Shown piece after piece: positions 34,197 through 42,709 of a DNA stretch of 64,000 bases. Position 1 is the first letter of the stretch, and the number at the start of each line of letters is the position of its first letter. The notes below the pieces were generated by a model that saw only the letters and a program-made list of their open reading frames with translations, was not told the origin of the DNA and did no database searches. The stretch is from Chitinophaga sp. YR573. Lineage in GTDB: Bacteria > Bacteroidota > Bacteroidia > Chitinophagales > Chitinophagaceae. A program made the translations under genes and the position numbers. Location: positions 513,199-577,198 of the forward strand of contig NZ_FOJF01000001.1 of assembly GCF_900110995.1 (NCBI RefSeq), given 5' to 3'.

Positions 34197-34832
34197 CTAC
34201 AAACCATCCTGATTCATCCCTTCCAGGATGTTACAATGATAAATGTAATCATGATAAGAACTGAACTCACTGGGATAGTTAAACCCATAAGGCCAGAAAT
34301 GCTGACTGTCACCATGAATCTGCGCAGTAGAGTCGTTGGTGATCGTTCTCAGGATCTGGGTAGCCACCGGCCCTGTGTAAATACCACTGACGATCAATGT
34401 GTTCCACCATACACTGGAAGTACCAACACCTACAGTATGTGCTATTTCATGCAATGCAGTAGCTGCATTCATGTAATAGGTGTTAGAGCCGAACCGGATG
34501 GAACCATTGATGTTCCCATCGGCAGTAGCGACTGAAGGCACATAAGTAACAGTAATAGATTTAGTGAACGTAGTGTACTCGTTCATGTATTTTACCGCAG
34601 TATCCATAGCGGTGGTAATCAGGTTATACGCTGCTTGTTCTGTTGCCGTGGGGTTAGCAGATTTTACCAGCGTATAGGTTACATTTCCTGTGGCGGCGGC
34701 CACAACATCGTCTGCAGCAGCAACGGCGGTTGTTGTTACTTTGTCTTTTACAATAGCTTCATCTTTGGAGCAGCTGGCAATCATAACCGTCAGGGCTACG
34801 ATCGCCGTCAGAAAACAGGGGGACTTTTTCAT
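34197..34832 (-). CDS. Lipoprotein with a zinc-metalloprotease-like HExxH motif
   Basis: 211 residues. The signal ends MIASCSKDE, so Cys is lipidated. The centre has ALHEIAHTVGVGTSSVWWN, a HExxH with a downstream glycine as in metzincin-like proteases. The end IHGDSQHFWPYGFNYPSEF, followed by ...HDYIYHCNILEGMNQDG, recalls a group of secreted Bacteroidota and actinobacterial proteins often fused to ricin-type lectin domains, which are absent here. The third zinc ligand is not certain (H in IHGDSQH is a candidate). It may be a small surface protease or an inactive relative. Confidence 0.75.
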   Translation of the reverse strand: MKKSPCFLTAIVALTVMIASCSKDEAIVKDKVTTTAVAAADDVVAAATGNVTYTLVKSANPTATEQAAYNLITTAMDTAVKYMNEYTTFTKSITVTYVPSVATADGNINGSIRFGSNTYYMNAATALHEIAHTVGVGTSSVWWNTLIVSGIYTGPVATQILRTITNDSTAQIHGDSQHFWPYGFNYPSEFSSYHDYIYHCNILEGMNQDGL

Positions 34833-34931
34833 ACTTACAGTTTAAGTGGGTTTACAATTTGGGTTTACTAAAAAATATATACTGGTTAATTTTGAGCTTA
34901 AATATGGTAGTGATTTATTCTGATCAAATAG

Positions 34932-34983
34932 TAATTTTTTGTGATGGCGCTTCGCACCATTACATTCGCCCTGCACCCAAAAA
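34932..34983 (-). repeat. Double-hairpin 3' element, copy 4 (internally deleted)
   Basis: Keeps the first arm and loop (34932-34953) and the start of the second arm (34954-34964). It then jumps to TTCGCCCTGCACCC, losing about 25 bp that include half of each stem. It starts 10 nt after the GH2 stop. The TATTCTGATCAAATAG before it matches the flank of copy 2. Confidence 0.85.
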
Positions 34984-34988
34984 TCAAA

Positions 34989-37388
34989 CTATAATGTTAA
35001 TGTTGCTGTCTGCAACCCATTCCCTTCTGCTTTAAAAGATACCGCTCCCTGCTTGTTATTCGCCCTGATAATCACCTGTGCTTTACCACCGAACAAACTA
35101 CGTTGCCAGGCCTCAGCTACACATTGATCCGGTTCATGGCTGCTGGGATCTCCATTACCAACACCAATAATCACCGCTCCGGCTTCTGTTGAAAAATGGA
35201 TCAGGTTAACCGCATCAGGTACTTCCCTGCCTTGTGCATCCACCGCACTTACATTCACCACTACTGCATCTTCATTATCTGCTGATAAAGTAGTTTTAGA
35301 AGGAGTTAAGATGATACGCGTTGCTTTACCAGTGGTCTCTACTTTAGATGTTATCTTCTTACCATTCTTGAAAGCCACCGCTTCCAGTGTACCTGGTTCA
35401 TAATTCACTGTCCAGCGCAGATGACCATTACGCGGCATGTCTTTTTTACCAAGACTCTTCCCGTTCAGGAACAGCTCTACATTATCTGCATTTGTATTGA
35501 TCCATACCAGCACCGGCTGTCCTTCTTTACCAGGCCAGTTCCAGTGAGGAGCTATGTGCAGGATATCTTTGTCAGTCCACCAGGCCTGATAGTAGTAATA
35601 TACGTTCTTAGGGAAACCACACATATCCATAATCCCGAAGTGCGAGTTGATATTAGGCCAGTTGTACGGCGTAGGTTCACCACGGTAGTCGAAGCCTGTC
35701 CAGGCAAAGCCACCCATGAACCAGTCGCGTTTAGCAGCCAGCTGCCACCATTGTTCCGCAGTAGAAGCCCAGGAAGGATAGGTGCTATCGTAATCGGGTA
35801 CATAAGCACGTACCGTATCTTTTACATAGATGCTCCTGGTAGTAACCGTACTGGCCACTTCCGTGCCTATTACAGGCTGATTAGGATGATCTTTATGATA
35901 ACCATCCACACCATGCAGATTGTAATTAAAACCCCTTACAGGGATCACTTCATTCACACCATTGAAATCATTGCCCATATTGGCAGCATAGGTGCTGGTT
36001 CTGGAAGGGTCTAACTCCTGTTGCAGTAAGATCTGGTTCTGCGCAATACGTTTACCAATATCTGTACGCTGTGTGGCAAATTCTTCATTACCGATAGACC
36101 ACATGAAAACACTGGGATGATTACGATCTCTCAGGATCAGCTGCCTGAACTGGTTTTCATATTCAGTACCGCTGTTTAATAAACGTGGTTCATCCAGTAC
36201 CAGCATACCCAAACTATCACAGGCGTCAAGTAACTCTGGAGTAGGCGGGTTATGACTGGTACGGTAAGCATTGGCACCCATCTCCTTTAATAATCCTATC
36301 CGGTAATACTGTAACTGATCTGGTAAGGCAACACCAACACCTGCATGGTCCTGGTGACAACAAACACCCTTTACTTTTACCGGAAGGCCGTTTACGAACA
36401 AGCCTTTATCTTTATCAACTGTAATCGTTCTTACACCAAAACGCACCTCTACACTATCTACAATACGTCCTTCTGATTTTACAACAGCAATAGCCCTGTA
36501 TAAATAAGGATTCTCCAACGACCATAATGTAGCCGCAGGAATATTCAGGTCCTGTTTAATTGTTTTGTTCTCATTAACAGCTAATGTAAACGGTACTTCT
36601 TTTCCCTGTGCGATCTTCTTACCGCTTCTGTCGGTAATCACTGTATACACACTGGTATTAGCAGGATGAATATTCTTATTCACCACTTTAGTTTCTATGG
36701 TCACAGTTTTGTTTGCAGCAGTATGTACATACACACCACCTTCAGTAGCCACATGTACATTATTGGTAGTATTCAGCCACACATGTCTGTAGATCCCTGC
36801 ACCTTCATAAAACCAGCCTTCATACTGGGAAGCATCTGCACGTACCACCAGTACATTCGTTTTATTGAAACGGATAAAGTCTGTGATATCATAAGACGCA
36901 CCATTATAACCGCTGAAATTACCACCTACATAATAGCCGTTGATCCAAACCTTACTATCACGATACACACCATCCAGCTGAATAACAAAACGGTTCCCGG
37001 AATCAGCACGGTTTATCTCAAATGATTTCCGGTACCATCCTATACTGTTCTCGGGAAACCGTCCACCAACAGGCTTGTAACCATGACCATCTATATCATC
37101 GTTCTTCACATATTGAAAAGGTAATCCTACAACCCAGTCGTGCGGTAACTGTACATCTTCCCAGTTTTTATCATCGAATTTAGTATCAGCGGGTGTGCCC
37201 CAGGAAGAACCCGATTTAGAGAGGATAGTCTCCAGGCTGTAGTTAAAATCTCTGGCAGCATCAGCAGCATGCCCGGGATGGAATTTCCAGTTTGTATCTA
37301 AATTGATATGTCTGCGCACAGGCTGTGCTATGACGATTATAGAAAAACAAGTAATTATTGCAGATAAAAAAAGTTTCTTGCTGATCAT
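34989..37388 (-). CDS. GH2 family glycoside hydrolase (beta-galactosidase-like)
   Basis: 799 residues with a signal peptide (MISKKLFLSAIITCFSIIVI). The sugar-binding domain (HINLDTNWKFHPG, QLPHDWVVGLP, GWYRKSFEI) and Ig-like domain are followed by the GH2 barrel: the acid/base Glu in VFMWSIGNEEF and the nucleophile Glu in QPVIGTEVAST. FNYNLHGVDGYHKDHP and AWTGFDYRGEPTPYN are also diagnostic. The C-terminus carries the Ig-like DUF4982 region and the GH2 C-terminal domain (PDAVNLIHFSTEAGAVIIG). Periplasmic; probably removes terminal beta-linked galactose or a related sugar. It is a single gene, not directly joined to the PUL. Confidence 0.93.
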   Translation of the reverse strand: MISKKLFLSAIITCFSIIVIAQPVRRHINLDTNWKFHPGHAADAARDFNYSLETILSKSGSSWGTPADTKFDDKNWEDVQLPHDWVVGLPFQYVKNDDIDGHGYKPVGGRFPENSIGWYRKSFEINRADSGNRFVIQLDGVYRDSKVWINGYYVGGNFSGYNGASYDITDFIRFNKTNVLVVRADASQYEGWFYEGAGIYRHVWLNTTNNVHVATEGGVYVHTAANKTVTIETKVVNKNIHPANTSVYTVITDRSGKKIAQGKEVPFTLAVNENKTIKQDLNIPAATLWSLENPYLYRAIAVVKSEGRIVDSVEVRFGVRTITVDKDKGLFVNGLPVKVKGVCCHQDHAGVGVALPDQLQYYRIGLLKEMGANAYRTSHNPPTPELLDACDSLGMLVLDEPRLLNSGTEYENQFRQLILRDRNHPSVFMWSIGNEEFATQRTDIGKRIAQNQILLQQELDPSRTSTYAANMGNDFNGVNEVIPVRGFNYNLHGVDGYHKDHPNQPVIGTEVASTVTTRSIYVKDTVRAYVPDYDSTYPSWASTAEQWWQLAAKRDWFMGGFAWTGFDYRGEPTPYNWPNINSHFGIMDMCGFPKNVYYYYQAWWTDKDILHIAPHWNWPGKEGQPVLVWINTNADNVELFLNGKSLGKKDMPRNGHLRWTVNYEPGTLEAVAFKNGKKITSKVETTGKATRIILTPSKTTLSADNEDAVVVNVSAVDAQGREVPDAVNLIHFSTEAGAVIIGVGNGDPSSHEPDQCVAEAWQRSLFGGKAQVIIRANNKQGAVSFKAEGNGLQTATLTL

Positions 37389-37490
37389 AACTTATGCGAA
37401 ATGTATGATCAGCAAGATAACTATTAAATGTAAAAAAGACAATTTATCCGGATGCGAGTTAAAATAAGCGCAGATCGGGTTAAAATATAG

Positions 37491-39755
37491 TCAATAGTTT
37501 AATGTAACGCCTGCACCAAATCCCATATCACTATCATAGTGTGTGGAGAAAGAGAAATACTTCGTTACGATGTATCTGAATCCTGCCATGTATTCCTTGT
37601 CTGTATTGGCCATGAAATTGAAGCGCAGACGTTTGGTGAGTGGTACATCTTCGCGGCTCAACTGGAATCTTAATCTTCCATCAGTATCTACAGATGCATC
37701 GGCGATTACCAGCATGGGTAATGTATATTCTACCCCTGCATGGAAAGCGCTTCTGTAATTCTTTGTATTGATCTGTCCGAAAAGGTTTTTCTCCGGGGCC
37801 TGCATTCTTCTGTAACGGAAGTCCCAGCCTATGTATGGAAACAACCATTGCATTTTTCCGAAATATCTCCCCAGGTGACTTTCACTTTCATATCCATGCT
37901 CTGGTGTTAATCCTATACGCCACTCTGTTTGCAAACGATACCTGGTATTGGCGAAGACCAGTTCACCGTCGCTGCCATTGCTTTCCAGTCCTATTTTTGC
38001 AGAAGGGTGAATCTTCCGGTCATCAGCATAGATCTTCTTTATAGCCTTATCCGGATTAGGAATTTCCGGGTTAGCCGGAGAGTTTTCATAACTGAATATT
38101 CTACCCATTCCGCTCATCATATGATAGAGAATATGGCAATGGAAAAACCAGTCCCCGCTTTCTGTTGCAGCAAATTCCAGTGTATCCGTTTCCATGGGCA
38201 TAATATCCAGTGTATTCTTCAGAGGAGAGTAATCTCCCTGTCCGTTTAATACTCTGAAGAAATGACCATGTAAATGCATGGGATGACGCATCATCGTTCC
38301 GTTGTAGAGAATGATCTTTACGTTCTCTCCTTTTTTGATAAGGATCTTATCTGATTCGGAAACGGTTTTGTTATTGATGCTCCATACATAACGGTTCATG
38401 TTACCCGTAAGATTGAAGTGCAGGATTTTCTCCGGACCAGCAGGCAGGTTTGTTTTTACGGGAGAGCGGAGCATACCGTAATTCAGCGTTACTATATCTC
38501 CGGATGATGACATCTTCATCCCCTTCATATCATCCATATCATGCTTCTCCTCACTCATCTCCGGATACATCACAGTATTCATATCCATCTGCTGATTACT
38601 CATCTGCATATCCATATCATTCATCTCCCCATTCATCTTCATCATATCATTCATCATCTTCATCCCTTCAAAATATTTCAAACGAGGCAGATGTTTTGCC
38701 GGCATCTCCATTCCACTGCCTAAGAACAAAGAAGCAGACCGGGTACGGTCTTCTGAGGTAGCCAGGAATTCATACTTCATATCTTCGGGGATAGTCACCA
38801 CCACATCGTAAGTCTCTGCTACGCCTATGATCATTCTATCCACTTCCACGGGTTCTACATCCATTCCATCATTGGCCACCACAGTCATTTTTCCTCCTGC
38901 ATAGTTCAACCAGAAATAGGTAGAAGAGCTGCCGTTCACAATCCTCAACCTTACTTTATCCCCTGCTTTAAACTGTGGTTGTTCATCCGTTTTTTTACCA
39001 TTGGCCAGTAGCTGATCATAGTAAACATCACTTACGTCCATAGCCAGCATGCGCTTCCATTCATTGGTCAGTTTGGTCTTAAAATGACCTGCTTTAGCCG
39101 CTTCGCCGTAACTCTGTACACTATTCTTACGGATGGCAAACCAGTCGCTGGCGATGTGCAAACGACGGTCTACTTCATAAGGCTTGTCATTTGTCCAGTC
39201 GCTTAACAGTAGAGTATATTCCTTTTGTACGGGGGCATTCTTTTTACGTATTACAATGGCACCATACATACCACTTTGCTCCTGGAACATGGTATGTGAG
39301 TGATACCAGTACGTACCGCTCTGTACAATTGGGAAACGGTACAGATGTGTTTCCCCTGCTTTAACAGGAGCAGTAGTGAGATAAGATACCCCGTCATACC
39401 TGTTGGGTAATATCAGCCCATGCCAGTGTACAGATGTTTCCATGTGCATGTTGTTATGCACGTATACTTCCGCAGTATCTCCTTCTGTGAAATATAATAC
39501 CGGCGCAGGGATAGATCCGTTAATAGCCATTGCCGGCCGGGGTTTCCCCGTATAATTTACTGTTGTGTCAGATATGTACAAATCATACCGTACTACTCCT
39601 TTAGATGGCGGGAAGTCAGGTTTCATCAGCCTGAGTTTATCATGTGCCATCTTCATCGGTCTTTCAGGCTGCGGCTTCGGCAAAGGATGTTGTGCAGATG
39701 CAGAAGAACAGACCAGCACTAAAGAACAAACCTGCATTAAAAGTAATTTCCTCAT
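37491..39755 (-). CDS. Multicopper oxidase fused to a CopB-like barrel domain
   Basis: 754 residues from ATG 39753-39755, which overlaps the upstream stop (ATGA). Three cupredoxin domains carry all four copper motifs: SVHWHGL, YWYHSHT, HPMHLHGHFF and HCHILYHMMSGMG. A Met-rich insert lies before the third domain: 18 of residues 361-420 are Met, as in copper-tolerant oxidases of the CopA/CueO type. From about residue 585 a CopB-like outer-membrane strand region follows (YRLQTEWRIGLTPEHG, then PYIGWDFRYRRM). It would oxidise Cu(I) in the periplasm. It is the last gene of the copper unit with DUF3347. Confidence 0.93.
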   Translation of the reverse strand: MRKLLLMQVCSLVLVCSSASAQHPLPKPQPERPMKMAHDKLRLMKPDFPPSKGVVRYDLYISDTTVNYTGKPRPAMAINGSIPAPVLYFTEGDTAEVYVHNNMHMETSVHWHGLILPNRYDGVSYLTTAPVKAGETHLYRFPIVQSGTYWYHSHTMFQEQSGMYGAIVIRKKNAPVQKEYTLLLSDWTNDKPYEVDRRLHIASDWFAIRKNSVQSYGEAAKAGHFKTKLTNEWKRMLAMDVSDVYYDQLLANGKKTDEQPQFKAGDKVRLRIVNGSSSTYFWLNYAGGKMTVVANDGMDVEPVEVDRMIIGVAETYDVVVTIPEDMKYEFLATSEDRTRSASLFLGSGMEMPAKHLPRLKYFEGMKMMNDMMKMNGEMNDMDMQMSNQQMDMNTVMYPEMSEEKHDMDDMKGMKMSSSGDIVTLNYGMLRSPVKTNLPAGPEKILHFNLTGNMNRYVWSINNKTVSESDKILIKKGENVKIILYNGTMMRHPMHLHGHFFRVLNGQGDYSPLKNTLDIMPMETDTLEFAATESGDWFFHCHILYHMMSGMGRIFSYENSPANPEIPNPDKAIKKIYADDRKIHPSAKIGLESNGSDGELVFANTRYRLQTEWRIGLTPEHGYESESHLGRYFGKMQWLFPYIGWDFRYRRMQAPEKNLFGQINTKNYRSAFHAGVEYTLPMLVIADASVDTDGRLRFQLSREDVPLTKRLRFNFMANTDKEYMAGFRYIVTKYFSFSTHYDSDMGFGAGVTLNY

Positions 39756-40246
39756 AATGTATCGCTTACTTTTCCACATGTCAGCATCTGTTTGCCATAA
39801 TAAGGGTTCTTAATCGCAGCGTCTTTACTCAGCCAGTAGCTCTTTTTCATAGGGCAATACTGCTGGTATACTGGTTTATCAGACAATTTCACTGCTTTAG
39901 ACAGTGCATACACATGATCCGAAAATTCCTTAAAAGCAGCCCTTTGTCCGGCCAGATCCCCGGCTTTGGCAATCAGATCAGCATCTGCAGACAATTTCTG
40001 CTGTAAAGGCTTAAAAGCGGCCTGTTCATCTGCCGTAAGGCTATTCACATCAACAGCGTTCACTGCTTTGGCAAATTCAGCGGCTTTGGCAGTTGCCGTA
40101 GCAGCATCACTGCTTACCAGGGCGTCCTTAATATCTAAATACAGATTTAACAGGGGAGATAAATGACCATCAGTACTTAACAAATGGCCTCTGGAAGAAA
40201 AAGAGGAAAACAATAATATTGTTGAAAGGATCAGACTTTTCATCAT
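39752..40246 (-). CDS. DUF3347 domain protein, copper-associated
   Basis: 164 residues from ATG 40244-40246. The signal peptide is MMKSLILSTILLFSSFSS. The DUF3347 pattern comprises a helical bundle with LLNLYLDIKDALVSSDA and a C-terminal QQYCPMKKSYWLSKDAAIKN followed by MLTCGKV, with two cysteines, methionines and aromatics that can bind copper. In Bacteroidota this domain accompanies CusB-type and multicopper-oxidase genes. It overlaps the oxidase start by 4 bp, so the two are translationally coupled. Confidence 0.88.
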   Translation of the reverse strand: MMKSLILSTILLFSSFSSRGHLLSTDGHLSPLLNLYLDIKDALVSSDAATATAKAAEFAKAVNAVDVNSLTADEQAAFKPLQQKLSADADLIAKAGDLAGQRAAFKEFSDHVYALSKAVKLSDKPVYQQYCPMKKSYWLSKDAAIKNPYYGKQMLTCGKVSDTL

Positions 40247-40284
40247 AAAAGATTGAATGTTTAAAGATAGCAATAAGAATAGCA

Positions 40285-40308
40285 GCTAATATCCTGCCGG
40301 ATATTAGC
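40285..40308. promoter_or_regulatory. Perfect 10-bp palindrome upstream of the copper operon
   Basis: GCTAATATCC (40285-40294) and GGATATTAGC (40299-40308) with a 4-nt spacer. It lies 38 bp upstream of the DUF3347 start and 19 bp past the stop of the small Cys-rich gene. No T-run follows on either side, so an operator is as likely as a terminator. Confidence 0.5.
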
Positions 40309-40327
40309 CAAAACATGGGCTATCACA

Positions 40328-40663
40328 TCAAATCTGAAAGGACTGAATAGATACACGTATGTCATCAGGCGGTATTTCCGGCCTTATTATACGGTATTGC
40401 AGCGGGTAACTGTTATAAACAGTCTGTAAAGAGGGAAGCGTAATGAATACCACCGGGGCATTCATCACCGTATTAAAATGCTGTTCCAGGCTTTTATCCA
40501 GCTGCTGGAATTTAAGCACGGAGTCATTACAGCAGCGCTGACTGGCCATTGCCTCATGCTTATGGCAGCAGTCGCGTGGGGTAAGGGCACAAGCCATCCC
40601 TACCAGTGTATTCAGGAAGAATACAACCAGTAAAAAATAAGCTTTTATGACCTTTTTACTCAT
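40328..40663 (-). CDS. Small Cys-rich membrane-anchored protein near copper genes
   Basis: 111 residues from ATG 40661-40663 (a GTG precedes it). One N-terminal helix (VIKAYFLLVVFFLNTLVGMA) is followed by a cysteine and histidine cluster (CCHKHE, then RCCND). A hydrophilic tail ends with PEIPPDDIRVSIQSF. It resembles the HYC_CC_PP family that sits beside metal-resistance genes in Bacteroidota, with the CC and PP features present. It may sense or buffer copper. Family assignment is tentative. Confidence 0.7.
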   Translation of the reverse strand: MSKKVIKAYFLLVVFFLNTLVGMACALTPRDCCHKHEAMASQRCCNDSVLKFQQLDKSLEQHFNTVMNAPVVFITLPSLQTVYNSYPLQYRIIRPEIPPDDIRVSIQSFQI

Positions 40664-40670
40664 CACACCC

Positions 40671-40678
40671 CAAAGATA
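40671..40678 (-). promoter_or_regulatory. -7 box of the small Cys-rich gene
   Basis: CAAAGATA is the complement of TATCTTTG (TAnnTTTG). It lies only 8 bp before the ATG at 40663, which implies an almost leaderless message. No matching -33 is seen. Confidence 0.4.
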
Positions 40679-40753
40679 AGGTTAAAGCCTCTTAAGGCAT
40701 TTATATAATTATGAGCGGAATGTATATAATTTCTAAATTGTCAGATTAACACT

Positions 40754-40761
40754 TATATTTG
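40754..40761 (+). promoter_or_regulatory. -7 box before the GH43 gene
   Basis: TATATTTG, 22 bp before the ATG at 40784, matches TAnnTTTG. A TTG lies at 40738-40740 but the gap of 13 bp is short. Confidence 0.4.
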
Positions 40762-40783
40762 AAAGGCTATTAAATCCAACGTT

Positions 40784-41737
40784 ATGAAACTGCTGATTCT
40801 ATCTATTTTTGCCTATACGGCATCCCATCAGACAGATACTACTATCCACTCAAACGGTAATCCTATCATCACGCATGAATATACCGCTGATCCGGCGGCA
40901 ATGGTATACAATGGTACTGTGTACCTGTACACCGGCCACGATGAAGCTCCCGCCAGAAAGGAAACTTATATAATGCACAACTGGCTCTGTTTCTCCTCTA
41001 CGGATATGGTCACCTGGACGGAACACCCTTCTCCCCTGCAAGTAAGTGAGTTTAAATGGGCAAAAGATGACGCATGGGCATCTCAGGTCATTTACCGCAA
41101 TAAGAAGTTTTACTGGTACGCAGCTGTTGAACATGGTACCATTCATGGCAAAGCCATCGGTGTAGCTGTATCAGACAGCCCAACAGGGCCGTTTAAGGAT
41201 GCCAGGGGTACTGCCCTTATCACAAACGATATGACCACCAACACAAAAATCAGCTGGGATGACATAGACCCTACTGTTTTTATTGATGATAATGGTCAGG
41301 CATACCTCTACTGGGGTAATACCATCTGTTACTACGCAAAGCTAAAAGAGAACATGACTGAACTGGATGGCCCCATCCACACCGTTCCTCTGAAGGATTT
41401 CACCGAAGCTCCCTGGATAAACAAACATAATGGCTGGTACTACCTCTCCTATGCCAGTCACTTTCCGGAAAAAACAGTTTACGCCATGAGCCGTAATATC
41501 GAAGGCCCCTGGGAATACAAAGGTATCCTGAATGAAGTGGCAGGTAACTCTAATACAAATCACCAGGCTATCATCGACTATAAAGGGAAATCTTATTTCA
41601 TTTACCATAATGGCAGCATCCCCACAGAAGGTGGTAGCTTTCGCCGTTCCGTATGTATAGACTATCTGTATTATAATAAAGATGGCAGCATGAAAAGAGT
41701 GATCATGACCAGCGAAGGGGTGAAACCTGTCAGGTAA
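40784..41737 (+). CDS. GH43 family glycoside hydrolase
   Basis: 317 residues. The five-bladed propeller's catalytic triad is visible: the base D36 in EYTADPAAMVYNGTVYLY, D162 in DDIDPTVFIDDNGQAYLYWG and the acid E208 in LKDFTEAPWI. The N-terminus (MKLLILSIFAYTAS) is a short signal peptide or anchor. GH43 enzymes cleave arabinose- or xylose-type side chains. A -7 box lies upstream and an AraC-type gene follows after 41 bp; no SusCD pair is adjacent. Exact specificity cannot be told. Confidence 0.92.
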   Translation: MKLLILSIFAYTASHQTDTTIHSNGNPIITHEYTADPAAMVYNGTVYLYTGHDEAPARKETYIMHNWLCFSSTDMVTWTEHPSPLQVSEFKWAKDDAWASQVIYRNKKFYWYAAVEHGTIHGKAIGVAVSDSPTGPFKDARGTALITNDMTTNTKISWDDIDPTVFIDDNGQAYLYWGNTICYYAKLKENMTELDGPIHTVPLKDFTEAPWINKHNGWYYLSYASHFPEKTVYAMSRNIEGPWEYKGILNEVAGNSNTNHQAIIDYKGKSYFIYHNGSIPTEGGSFRRSVCIDYLYYNKDGSMKRVIMTSEGVKPVR

Positions 41738-41754
41738 ATCGTGCAGTTGCCTTT

Positions 41755-41770
41755 GGTAATCTTTATTACC
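41755..41770. promoter_or_regulatory. Palindrome at the AraC-type gene promoter
   Basis: GGTAAT-CTTT-ATTACC is a perfect 6-bp inverted repeat. It overlaps the start of a TAnnTTTG box (41767-41774, TACCTTTG) located 4 bp before the ATG. It could be an autoregulatory site. Confidence 0.4.
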
Positions 41771-41778
41771 TTTGATAT

Positions 41779-42624
41779 ATGAATATATTTTCATTGCCGG
41801 AAGATCTGAATACCAATGATAGTATTTCAATTTTCAGCTATCAATCCTCTTCCAATACTGAGAAAAGTAAGATTACACTCAATCAGAACGTCTTCAGTTT
41901 CTTAACAGAAGGCACTAAAAGTGTATACTATTCACAAAAGAATGTTCAAATAAATAATAAGGAGTTCTTATTACTTTCATCCGGTAATTGCCTGATGAGT
42001 GAAAGAACTACCCAAAACGGGATGTACAAAAGTGTGCTGCTCTTCTTCGATAACAGCGAGCTGGTTAACTTCTTCATGAAACACCCGGATATCTTTGATA
42101 CTAACACAAAGAGATCTCTGGAAGAACCATTTATAGTATTCCAGACAGATGATTTCCTCCAAAACTTCATCGCTTCACTAAACCTGATGCTGGCCACTAA
42201 CAAGCCAATCTCCATGGCAATGCGGGTACTAAAATTAGAGGAACTGATGTTGTACATGTGTGATAAGTACAGGGAGCAGATTATAAGTTTGCGTACATCC
42301 GTACTCGACAACCAGGAAGATCTTATTATCAGGAAAGCAGTAGAAGCTAATATCGGAAATTATATCACGATAGATGAACTGGCATTCCTCTGTAACATGA
42401 GCCTGTCTACCTTTAAGAGAAAGTTCTCTAAATTATACAGCACTTCTCCCAACAAATGGTTTTTACAAAAGAGGATGGAACTCGCAGCGGCCTTGTTACG
42501 CAACAGTAATGAAAAGCCCAGTGATATCTACCATAAAGTAGGATATGAAAATCATTCCAGCTTTACACATTCTTTCAAACAAATATTCGGACTCACTCCC
42601 AGTGAGTACCAGCAAAGAAATTGA
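41779..42624 (+). CDS. AraC family transcription regulator
   Basis: 281 residues. The two-HTH domain is at the C-terminus: TIDELAFLCNMSLSTFKRKF, YSTSPNKWFLQKRMELAAAL, DIYHKVGYENHSSFTHSF and FGLTPSEYQQRN. The N-terminal part resembles the ExsA-type ligand or partner-binding domain (NVFSFLTEGTKSVYYS, KEFLLLSSGNCLMSER). It is 85 bp upstream of the PEBP gene, whose promoter carries a palindrome, so this is its probable target. Confidence 0.9.
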   Translation: MNIFSLPEDLNTNDSISIFSYQSSSNTEKSKITLNQNVFSFLTEGTKSVYYSQKNVQINNKEFLLLSSGNCLMSERTTQNGMYKSVLLFFDNSELVNFFMKHPDIFDTNTKRSLEEPFIVFQTDDFLQNFIASLNLMLATNKPISMAMRVLKLEELMLYMCDKYREQIISLRTSVLDNQEDLIIRKAVEANIGNYITIDELAFLCNMSLSTFKRKFSKLYSTSPNKWFLQKRMELAAALLRNSNEKPSDIYHKVGYENHSSFTHSFKQIFGLTPSEYQQRN

Positions 42625-42646
42625 ACTTTTATCTGTAATTTTTGAA

Positions 42647-42662
42647 CTGTTAGCCCTAACAG
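42647..42662. promoter_or_regulatory. Perfect 7-bp palindrome upstream of the PEBP gene
   Basis: CTGTTAG (42647-42653) and CTAACAG (42656-42662), spacer 2 bp. It sits 19 bp before the -7 box of the PEBP gene, where an activator would bind. The AraC-type gene directly upstream is the candidate regulator. Confidence 0.45.
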
Positions 42663-42680
42663 GAACTTTCCCTTACATAC

Positions 42681-42688
42681 TACCTTTG
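42681..42688 (+). promoter_or_regulatory. -7 box of the PEBP gene
   Basis: TACCTTTG matches TAnnTTTG, 21 bp before the ATG. There is no good -33 at the usual distance, in line with activator dependence. Confidence 0.5.
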
Positions 42689-42709
42689 GATCCTAAATAA
42701 AAAGGTAAA

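Noticed and set aside
35421..36014. 197-codon + strand frame inside the GH2 gene
   Set aside because: Antisense shadow of conserved catalytic regions; no domain pattern.
38450..38761. Ser/His/Tyr-rich + strand frame in the copper oxidase gene
   Set aside because: It mirrors the Met-rich codon run (ATG read as CAT) of the oxidase and is not a gene.
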